From Varroa destructor (lineage: Eukaryota; Arthropoda; Arachnida; Mesostigmata; Varroidae), in contig NW_019211454.1 in NCBI RefSeq assembly GCF_002443255.2, positions 2,514,726-2,578,725 of the forward strand: 64,000 nt of DNA. Reading direction: 5' to 3'. The position numbers and the translations under genes were made by a program. Every line of letters begins with the position of its first letter. Position 1 is the stretch's first letter. Below are positions 53,646 through 64,000 of the stretch, piece after piece. The notes under the pieces were generated by a model, which did no database searches, was not told where the DNA came from, and saw nothing but the letters and a program-made list of their open reading frames with translations.

Positions 53646-55406
53646 GTTAACGAATGTCAAACATTTATGTTAACTCAAATTTCCGATCCTAATGCAGACT
53701 GCGTTGCGCACTTCGATAGATGCTTCTCTAAGTTATGCATAAGCTTCGTCTGCTTTTTATCCGACTTTTTCGTATTTGTATCAAGCGACATGCTCGAGAC
53801 AATCGTTCACGTAGTGCCATCAATGGTTGTAATTAACGATTGTTTATTTGTTGCGCCTTTCAGATTTTTGGTGAAAGCTTAGATTCATCGCAGTACGACA
53901 ACATTTATAATAATAGTAACAATGGCAATCGAAAACGTTCTGTTGAAGGTTCATCGTTCAGAACAGGTCAATGACCAGGTGTGAATTAGACAAAATTACA
54001 TCACTACATATTACCATGGTAGGTTAAAACTACCGTGGTCACACCAATGCCCGTCCTCCCGTAATCATCAACGATCGTCGAAGGACAACACCGATACAAT
54101 TTGGTTTTTATCCGAGGCTATGTTAGACGCTAGCCTAGGCGGTGCTGGTTAAGGCCAAGTGCCTGTTTCCGACGATAACCTAACATGAAAAGAGGGGCGT
54201 TTCCAAAGCGTTCCGAACTTTCGTTGACCCGATGCGCTCCTATGCGTAAGGAAAACCGAGATATAACTAGTAACCTAACTATGATTACATGCTAATACCT
54301 TCATCGGTAAAAAGTGCACAGATTCGGCCTTATCATGGAAAATATCAAAATTTATACACTGCAAAACTGTCGTGTTTACGTACTCAGATCGGCACGGATG
54401 AAGCTGTTTCTAAACAAGCGTTGTTACTACCCACGAATTTTTTCATAGCGAGCAGCCTCCAAAACCTAATGCCAGCAACAAAATCTGTCATATGCTTAGA
54501 ATTTCTATTAAGATGGGAAAACTAGTTGGAAATAAATGTCTTCAAGTTCATTATTTTGAAGCTTTCTACGTTTGAAATCTATTACTTTTTAGCATAGCTA
54601 GTTTAACTTTGCATAATCTTTAAAGCTAAATCGTCGTTTGCACTAACAACCTTCTTCGACTCGACCTATGTCCAGTCATTAACATAAAACAGGTTAGATG
54701 TAATAAAGCCACTTATACTGCTTGTGATAACTGGGTCGCTCTCAAGCAAACTTGCCAGGTTTAATCCAATACTCCCGAAAGCCCTCGCCCCAACGATTCA
54801 TGAATTTTTATCTACAGCGGGACTGGCCCATTCCTGGGGGCAAACTCATATTTAAGGTAATGCATTGAGCTATGGCCCTTAACAAAATACACTTACACGA
54901 AATACATAAATTGTATACCACATAATCAAAATCGCGACGAGGAAGTTAGTGTTCCGTGGGATTGCGCCTATTGGAAGTCCCTGAGTATCATGCTACAAAA
55001 GAATGCGTGTTTTAGTATATCACTGAACCCGCGGGAATAAATCTAATGCAAATGCTGTTCTATTGTTGTCTTAGAATGGGGGTGCTAAAACTTATTTCAA
55101 ACGCGAAGTTATTTTTTGTAATTTTCTTTTGGTGGCTTGGTGTGAGGCGTACGAGTTCGACACTCGTACATTTTGTATACAAAACCTTGTCCCTGTCTCG
55201 TAGAAGAACTTGCGTGTCTGCGAATACCACGCGCTAATTGAAAAAGCGAACTAGCTGAAAATGGGTCCAACTTCAGATTTCGTTTTGCTTTAGTCTACAG
55301 TCGCGCACTCCCTTTGAACATTTACTGCTCTTATTAAATAATCTATTGATATAAAGCAATCGCCGGAGCGGATGATATCTTAATAATACAAATTTCAAGA
55401 CGTTTA

Positions 55407-55456
55407 TACTAGGGTAAAGTTATCATGGTGGTACTAGGGTAAAGGTATCCTTGATG
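55407..55456. repeat. Imperfect 25-base tandem duplication
   Basis: The 13-base block TACTAGGGTAAAG occurs at 55407 and again at 55432, each followed by related sequence, a period of 25 bases. Confidence 0.75.
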
Positions 55457-55836
55457 CTTTATTAATGCCAAGTGTATTTTATTATTTGATTATCGATATT
55501 AATAGCCTTCTTTGTTGGTAACACAGGTTATAGGTGTACGTATTAGGTTGCTAAGTAAGTCAAAAGAAAGCGAGGAGTTTACACAAGGAGTCGATTGGAG
55601 CACAGGGGTGCTACAAATCGCAGGTACTTGTGAACTATACCTTATAGAATCGTTGCAACATCCAAAATAGCATTTACCAAACAACAGCTACTATCTTCTA
55701 CACAAGCAAGTGTTTTTTTTTCTGTGAGATCTAACCCGATGTACGTTGTACGTCGAACCGTACAGGCTCGTTCTAATCTACTAAAATATAACTATCTTAT
55801 ACTATGTAATACAAATTTCTTAAGTGGGTGTAATTT

Positions 55837-55936
55837 NNNNNNNNNNNNNNNNNNNNNNNNNNNNNNNNNNNNNNNNNNNNNNNNNNNNNNNNNNNNNNNN
55901 NNNNNNNNNNNNNNNNNNNNNNNNNNNNNNNNNNNN
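55837..55936. other. Assembly gap (100 N)
   Basis: There are exactly 100 N bases, the conventional placeholder for a gap of unknown length. Any frame crossing it is meaningless, and distances across it should not be trusted. Confidence 0.98.
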
Positions 55937-58900
55937 CTAATTTTCAAGCAGATCCATCGGCCCAGTTACAAAGCTGAAACAACATTTATAAGCTTCCCGT
56001 TTGTAGTTGTGTTCGGTGGATGGATCACTACAAGCTTTCTGTAATATTCATTTAATAACTCGGCACAATTTTTCTATTACTAAACGCTTTTTGATACCTT
56101 GTGTTTTATATGAGTTGGTTGATTTTATTACTGTTTTTTATGCCTTTATGCTCAGTGAGTCTTTTTGCTCGTAACGTTGGGATCTTGTTCGTACCTTTCA
56201 ACCGACCTTTCAACCGATTAGGGAGTTGCCGTACATAATTTTTCGTTCATCCGGTGATGGTAATACGTTTCCATGATTAGTGCGTTCATCCCGGTACTTT
56301 TTTCTTTGTTTATTAACAAGTCTTTTCTGTTTACAGTCCGCTAGTGCTATTGTGTGTGGCAGTTGACGGCTTATTAATACAAATATTATGATTTCATGCT
56401 TAATTCCAAAAATATTGCGTCCGCATGTCATTGGCTAACATTTCACTTTCGCTCTAACAAATACTGAATATAAGAAACAAAAAAATATAAGAAATAAGAA
56501 ACAAAATAAAAGAATGGGTTATCGTCAACAAATTCTCTATTCCGAAAAGAACTTAGTAGGAAAGTACGCAGGCGGGCTGCTCGGTTATAAGGCGTTTGAA
56601 GTTAACGGAAAGGACACTATGCTAGGGAACGTGCGCACCTGCGTATGCAGAAGTATTGAAGGATGGTCCCTATTGGAGTGAGGCCACTCATTCATGCCAA
56701 GGACACCATTACCGGCTAACCATCTGACTATTTTTTGACGTATTCACAAACGTTCAAGTTATAATGTATACATACATATTTCGGGCTAACTTGAGCTTCT
56801 AATGCTACTTGAGCTAAATGATTAATCTGTTTCGGTGTTTTCTGGTGTGAGGTGAGCTGGCGATTAATAAGCCAACAATCCTTGATTACAGCTGTAAAAT
56901 TGCAGTATTCGTCATTAAACTTGTGCGATATTGATTTTGTAATGTTTCTGGTAATGCGAACCGTCAAAATGATGTCTGCAATAGCACACTACAATCGGTC
57001 GCCTAAGATCATGGTGGGCATGTCTAATTTCCGATCGTCTAAAGAGCCTTGATATGAGTAGGCTAACAGCAGCTCGCTTGCCCTAAATTACTTTGATCAC
57101 AGAAAAGAGATGAAAACTTTTTCATTTAGCCCCAATGCTCATTCCAGCAGCATAAGACACTTTCCATCGTACACCTGAGGTTCCTATGACGCGTCATACG
57201 CTTGGTCATATGTAAGTTGATTATGCCACTGTAACTTCATTAAATTTGTCACGTATATCTGTGTATGGCTTTTACTTATTTGTGTATTTTCAATTAAGCG
57301 CGACCTCCAGTCAATCAAGACTATAGTTCTTTTCTATTAGACTTGACAGTGTGATATACTATGGGAATTACAGTACACAATTTTCGAAGGGGTTTTTATA
57401 GTTATTGTGGGATGCCTTAAGAGTTTGCAGTGGACATGTACGAAACGTGATTCGCAAATACGATTAGAGAGGATGCATATTTGCAGATAGTATGGATACG
57501 AAATGGAACATATTTCGGGTTTTGATTTTTAGTAACAGACCTATTGTTTGTTTGTAACAAACTCTAGGTATTAGCTTTAAAATTTCACGTGCAGTCATCC
57601 GAGCTCAAATCCAGGCATTATGAGCTGTAAGACGCTATGCCAGTCATATCTATAACTCGATGTACACGAAGTTAATTTCAATATTTGCACCTACTGGACT
57701 AGTGAATGATTTTGTAAATAATTGGTCAATAGTTTTTGCGATAACTTCAACGTATGGACAAAGTATTCTACTATTTAACCAAAGGAAGCTGCGTGTACTC
57801 TGCCATCAGGTAGCGACCGGCCTGCGAATTTTCTCCGGACAAAAAAACGCGTATTTTCCGTTACGAAAATTGAAATAATATGTTCTAGGGAGAAAAAAAC
57901 CCAAGTAATAACCAGAGTGGAACACAACGTATGTATTTTGGTGGGCAGCGCTCATAATTATTCTGTAGAATACTGTCATATAAGATTGGGAAAGGTACAT
58001 CGCATTAAGAAAGACGCTAAGTTTTCACGAAGAGGAAAAACAATTTTAAATAAGCATTATTTTTTGAAACTTGAATTTAATATAGAATCATTTGTATTTT
58101 GTGTAATTTGTTTATAAATATGCGATTATTAATTGAACCAAATTTAACCTACGATTGATTTTATTAATTGATTTTAGTATTGAAAAATATTTGGTAACTA
58201 GCAAGTTCTTCGATGAATCTTTTAAGAAAGTCCATAGTATTATTCTCCAATCGATATTTTTATTATTCAAGTAAATAAACATCAAAAGTGAACGTTTATT
58301 CCCAAAACGATTTCAGGATGGCCGAGTTTCCCATCATTATTTCATTTTGAAGCATGTAATACATATACGGAGGAAATGAATTTGTACTTTAATCTAATGA
58401 AATCAGTCATTTCTAGAGAGTGTACATATTCGTTAGAGGAAACGCTTAAAAAGTGATGTTGAATATAGCATATTCACGTTCCCAAAAGTGAAAAGAACGC
58501 GCCGTATCCAAGTATGGAAAAAATCACAGAACCTAGCGGAATTTTGTCTAGACGTTTTTTTTTTTTACAGAGCCTGATATCTATAATGACACGAGCCAAA
58601 AATTTTTCAAGTAAAAGATCCACTCTGTCACGTTAGCCTTTTGATAAAAAAATATCTGATTGCTTTTCAAAAAATTACTAACTCCTGTCCTTGCTTATCA
58701 ACTTACACATATGCTCATGGAGTCAGGATACAGTCTATAAGAACTAGATTTAGGTTATTTTAAAGTATAACTAATGTGTTTAATTTTCTGCTATCTTTAT
58801 TTGCGCGATGTCACCATTTGTACAATGTGCGCTGTTCTGTAGTTGACCTTGCCCGTAGGCGAAAAGGGTCCAAAACGTCAACTGAGTATGACACCGCCTT

Positions 58901-61900
58901 TCCTTGGACCCTGTTTTACAGCATTTTTTCTGCACAAACATATGCGACAGTGCCTGTTTGACTCCAGTAGAATGAGTTTAAATTGAGTTTGCAATTTTTT
59001 AGCAGAGTTCGAACCCAAATTTCATTTGAAAACGAGTCCTAACGACATTTCTCCGTACATTCTCAATAATACAATAAGGAATATAATAAATTGGAAATAA
59101 TGCCAGAAATATCATAAGCAAATATTATTGTATTAACATCATAAAATCTGTACAATGAACGATGAATAAAAGGGTTACCGTTACTTGGATCTTAGAAGCT
59201 ATCTAGTTGGTTGCTTCAGATAAGAAGCACTGTTATCGTGACAATGAATCGTTGTCTGACTTCACTGCTTGAGCCATCTTGACGATGGTCTACCGTGGCC
59301 CACGCTATCGCTATCGATCGTCGTAGCGGCTTATTGGTTAACGAAAGTGATAATATGGTATCTAATCGCGGGTGATCCTGGACGTTAAAGGTGCCTCGAC
59401 AGGTTCTCCATTTATCAGTTGATCATCTTTCTGTGGCTGGTAAACGTATTATATTGTTTACAGCGTTGCGTCGTATGGTGTCTTTTATATTCCGACTCGA
59501 TACAGATGCGAAGCATTCCATACGTTTCCCTCGTCAACAAGTAACTCGACGAAGACGGCATTATAAAATCGACGTTAGTTGCTCTATAGATATAGAATAA
59601 ATAAAACAAAAAAACCACTTGACTTTTTTACTCCATTAATCCATTATGCAAAGATACAAATGAAAGACAGTAAAACTGCGTTGTATTCAAATTTATGAGA
59701 ATGGAAAACTGCCCTTTGATTTGTGATTATAAATTAGGAACAGTTATCTCATTGGCTTGCAGAAGTTCGTGGCAATCGCTTGTGATGACAAATTGGCGGC
59801 TGAAGCATTTTCATAGGATTCGGTATTTTTTTTAGTAATTAGAAGATTTTTTGGTTAGTGCATATCTTCATTTATCAGAATTGAAAATGCACGGACGTAT
59901 GATAGGCAGTCCAAGCTGTCGATCTCAAAAATCAACTGGAAACCCTTCTATATACAAAAAATTCTAATAATGAGGCGGCAATACGAAGATCCGAAAATGC
60001 GCTCTAATAATATCTATTACAAATCAAAGCTTCAGATTTACCTTTACAGACGCGTGAAGTAAGCGTTGGCTCGGCAATTCCCCTCATAGGAAAATTAGTT
60101 CTCGTTCAAAATAGGTCAAAATGACAGGCTATACGTCTTTAAGACTTTTAGCGCCACTGATTTTCTTTTTAGAAGCAAAATGGCGAGATAGAGACAAAAC
60201 GTATTTGGTTATGTTGAAATGCGCTTATAGCTCTAAAACAACTTGGTAAAACACCGCATAGAAACAGACAGAAAATACGATCAGTTTTGACATATGAAGA
60301 AAAATATTTGATAGTTTATGGACAATGAATCGCTGACCGATGCCATTCGATCACAATTTGTGGTTTTACATTGATCAAGCTTCAACTAAAGCAAAAAAAA
60401 TAACAGTTTGATGTCGCATACAAAGTTGGTATATGCACCTTTGATATACATGCATTAAAATTATCTAAAAATACATTTAAAAAAAGTAAAAAAAGAGCTA
60501 GTTGATTAATAAATTTATAATGACGTGGCCCCATTGTATTATGACGGTTGGATCTTGACGATGCGAGTTTGACGGATGCGCTAACGGTTTCCGCCGGTTG
60601 CAGGTAAGTGGTCTGACTTACCTCTCGTTAAAGGTTAACTAAACGGATATTTAGAATATTGCGTGCAGACGCCATTAGAGGATATCTTTATAATGTATGC
60701 GCAACGTTTATGTTAAAACAGCCATAACAACAGTCCATGCAGTATATACGCATCTTTAAGCCGCTTTATTGGTCTATAACCTTTTTGTTTTTGTATAAAC
60801 TGTCAATAATTTTGTCTCTTTTTTAAACTCTTATACCGAAAAAAACATTATGCTGTTAATTTTTTTATCGTTGCCGACTACGTCGGCGTCATTATGCTCG
60901 CTGTTGCATAATTATAACGCCGAGACAAACAGGCGTTGTATCTCGGCGACATTCAGAGCTGGCTCGTCCTCTTACACTGTCACCCACACAGAGGTACTTC
61001 GATAGGTTTTAATGATGCTCTATTTTTTTCCTAATATCAGAACCGCACACCCCCGTTTTCCCCTTCCGTGAAGGGTATTGTGTTTAAAAGCTGTAAAGCT
61101 GATTATGTTATATTTTAGTCTCTGTTGCAATATGATACGCTGATGGCAGATAATAATGATTATCACATTGATGATGATTATAATGTTACAGGCTGTATTA
61201 CAACCTGCTATCAAAAACCAATTGATTTATGTACTTGGCACAGTAAAGGAGGACCATCATTGACTGAGCCGTCTATCATACTCTCAGCTGAGTGCACAGA
61301 CACTGCAATAAGCGCTCGGTTTCGACTTGGTCTCCAGAAAGGCTCAAGTTTTCTATCTCAGTCATTGTGTGATCTTTACAACAGTCATTACTAAAAGAGC
61401 AGCACTGGTAGGAGCACCTACTGCGCAAACCGACTTGTGCACCGTCCGAGTGCACTCGTCTGACTGTATCTAATATTATGTACAGTTCTCTGAAAGCTGT
61501 TTGCAGCTTTTATGTCAACGACGCCATTAATTGGGCTGCCATTGGTTTAATCTGTGTATTAGGTGTGTGCGGCAGACGATGATGAGTCACCAGATACGTG
61601 GGGGCTATGCTGCCGCAGGCCTTCACTGTCTTGTCGCTTTTTTAGCTAGCAGGACTCGCTGATTGGCCAGTCTCCAACCACTGATCGACCAACCTTTCGA
61701 TCGGTCATCAGTATCGCGGTGCTTGGCGCCTCACCTTATAATGTTTCATTCGAGTTAACGTTAGCTGCCTCGCCACCGGGTGCTGTTGCTGTCGCAGGAC
61801 ACCAATGACTACAACTCGTCGAACAGCGACTGACAACAACGTCACGTTTGGTGCACGCGCGTCAACGGTAGCCAGTAAAAGCTGCATAAAAAAGTAAAGC

Positions 61901-64000
61901 AATAAACAAGATGACCAATGAAGCGATAACACTTATCCACAGGCACCCACCACAATATGAATGACCAGTTTAAAAATAACTATGCAAGGAATAACAGTAT
62001 CAAGCAACGAACTTCAAAGTTCAAATTATGAGAGTGCTGTTCGAATCAGATACAGGCTTTACAAAACGGACTGGTGCTACACGCGATCATTAACTAGAAG
62101 GCGTGTCCCTGAAGTTGATGTACTTTGTCGATACGACGACGACGACGATATAGTTGACAAGCGTTTAGAGTTGACGCTCGGTGTGCGGTTCTGTGAACAC
62201 TGTGACTAGGCGTCACGATCAAACATGCTTCTAGTAACAACTAAAGAAAGCCAGATACGCATAGACACACGGCGGGTGACACGGCGGGAATATGAGTGAT
62301 CTTCTACGTGTGAATGACAGGTGATCGATGAAACGGCGATTGAGGGTATAGGTATGGGGAAAGTACAGTGTCCTTCGTTACGTGCTTCAAACATGACTGA
62401 AACTCGATGATGTTATTTTCCGCGTTCTGTGAAGCTTTCCGGGGTACATCGTCGCCTGGTTAGTGCCAGCGACCAATCGGCCTTCTCCCGAAAAACTGAT
62501 GGTCTGATATCAATAGCATTTTCCGTTTTTATCGCTGGCACGATGCTGGCTGCTAGTAACGCACACCACAGGAATATTATCTCAAAAAGTATAGCAAACA
62601 CTTAGAACCCGTTATGTTGAAAGTTTCGATGGATGGGACAATTTGCAACTGTGAACTTTTAAACTATTGGTACCAGCCGCAAGTAAAAAGCTCCTTCTGG
62701 TTCTACAGCGGATATTTCGTGGTATAATCGATGGCTCTTTTGATTGTTCTATTGTTTGTCCAGTTTGTCTACAACGTACGAACGTATGCGCGTGTATGTA
62801 TCTGTGAGAGTCGCAAACGTCGTCCTATCTTATTGTTTTGGCTAATGAACATCGGTGGAGAACCGCTTCGCTGTGCTTATCAGTGATCTAAGGATTGTTT
62901 TCACATTGGGCAATACAACATCATGGTGCGACAGATTCATTCCGCACGTACGGCAGCCGCAGTCAAACCCGGCCGCTTGCGCCACTGTTATTTGCTGGAC
63001 GTATCGGAAAATAAAATACTGGCACATTTCAGTCACGCAGACTTTCCCAAGTGTGCTTAATCACGATATTATACATGTATTACTTCTGCCTTTGCGGCGG
63101 ACTCTGAAAACGACCGATGAAAGGACCAATTGATGAAGCGATCCGTTATAAACCTAGTAAAACCACTGCACTAGAGGCCGATGGGTAAAACCGGCTCCGT
63201 GCTATGTTATAAAGTATCCTCTGCTATGCTGCCACATTTTGGCAGAGCTGTGACCGCCAAAGCTGACAAATTTATTGGTTGAGAGGGCTACTACGATGTC
63301 TGTGCTAGCGGACTATCCAAGCAGACAACACCGACATCAACAACAGTAGCAGCAGCATAGACGGTGCTGGGCTCAAAAAACTGACTATGAACACAGCGGT
63401 CTGACGGCGCTGACCTGTTGGTTACACATGTCTGTCCGTTTATGCGCGCTTACAGAGAATGTCGTTTGCTCGGACTACCGCAACGACCAGCGCCGCTACC
63501 GCGGCTGTTGCGTTGTATGCGACAAGCGACGTCAAGATATCCGTTGCAGTAGCAATGTCAATACGAGAAAAGGTTATTCGAAACATGTAGAGACCTGCTG
63601 CTTGTGATGCAGGGTGACAAAATCAGTGAGCGACCTCAATAAATACTGTACGAGAAAGCACTGTGCGACCCCCTGCTAACCCGTTGTGGAACACGCACGA
63701 CAGCAACGATGATAGCAACAGAATGACGGCAATATGAGGGCTTTATCAATGGACGATCACAAGAGACTTATATAGCGCATTCGTTAGATTTGCCTATATT
63801 TGTGTCGACTTAATATTTAGAGAAGGTTCTTCGAGCTTATGTATGTACGGGATCTATATGTTAGTCATGCGAGTGTGCAAGCACTATTAGCACTTATGAG
63901 AAAGTTTCATGCGCAAGGAAGCTCTAAAGGCATTCAGAATTAGAAACTGATAGTTCAGGTAAGAAGTGCGAAATACACCGTTAACGGAAATGAAAAGAAG
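55937..64000. other. Non-coding DNA, no gene recognised
   Basis: This is mostly AT-rich DNA with chance frames, for example 61125-61394 and 62855-63133, that have no motifs. Moderately GC-rich patches occur at about 61540-61870 and 63240-63740. Donor-like signals with CAG before them occur at 60604 and 63959, but no acceptor-bounded coding exon could be built on them. Confidence 0.45.
56194..56217. repeat. 12-base perfect tandem duplication
   Basis: CCTTTCAACCGA is repeated twice head to tail without mismatch. Confidence 0.9.

Larger units (their letters stand above)
52819..55836. other. Non-coding DNA, no gene recognised
   Basis: AT-rich sequence with short frames only. It includes a nested inverted repeat at 53596-53645 and a 25-base tandem duplication at 55407-55456. 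Confidence 0.45.

Noticed and set aside
55149..55172. tRNA-like T arm, GTACGAG TTCGACA CTCGTAC
   Set aside because: The hairpin with a TTCGA loop is clear, but there is no A box, D arm, anticodon arm or matching acceptor stem upstream.

Overview
The window looks like animal nuclear DNA and most likely comes from an arthropod. It is mostly non-coding, moderately AT-rich and dotted with microsatellites. It has one 100-base run of N. Coding sequence sits in short exons bounded by GT-AG splice sites, separated by introns from under 1 kb to well over 10 kb. I see no operons, ribosome-binding sites, CRISPR arrays, prophage or complete RNA genes. The arthropod assignment rests on the one gene I recognise, a multi-repeat beta-thymosin of the Ciboulot type. 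The large introns would suit a mite or tick, but that is inference.

The secure gene is this beta-thymosin on the + strand. Its first coding exon starts at 29709. A second repeat exon lies at 30734-30847 and the last exon ends with TAG at 44393. All internal introns fall after the first base of a codon, so each repeat is a phase 1-1 cassette. The joined product is 128 residues with three actin-binding repeats, close to the 129 residues of Drosophila Ciboulot. A further repeat-like exon at 42702-42819 has its own ATG, no convincing acceptor upstream and a phase-1 donor. It is best read as an alternative first exon giving a two-repeat form of 88 residues. Using it as an internal repeat is also phase-compatible.

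Downstream, 49660-52818 holds a chain of small exon-like segments with phase-compatible splice sites, ending at a TAA. I recognise no family, and this second gene is tentative. At 27138-27440 there may be a decayed scrap of a retrotransposon integrase C-terminus. The remaining sequence, about 1-29.6 kb, the long intron at 30.8-42.5 kb and 52.8-64 kb, shows mostly AT-rich non-coding DNA. It is interrupted by GC-rich, trinucleotide-rich patches, for example near 6.1-6.9, 10.3-11.1, 24.3-25.1, 37.1-37.7, 41.0-42.3 and 48.2-49.7 kb. Two of these patches follow good TATA-like motifs, at 6041 and 24589, and could be promoters or untranslated first exons, possibly of the thymosin gene itself.

There is only this one legible gene, so no pathway can be reconstructed. 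I found nothing that I would defend as a new biological system. The most useful leads are the alternative thymosin start and the unknown exon chain.
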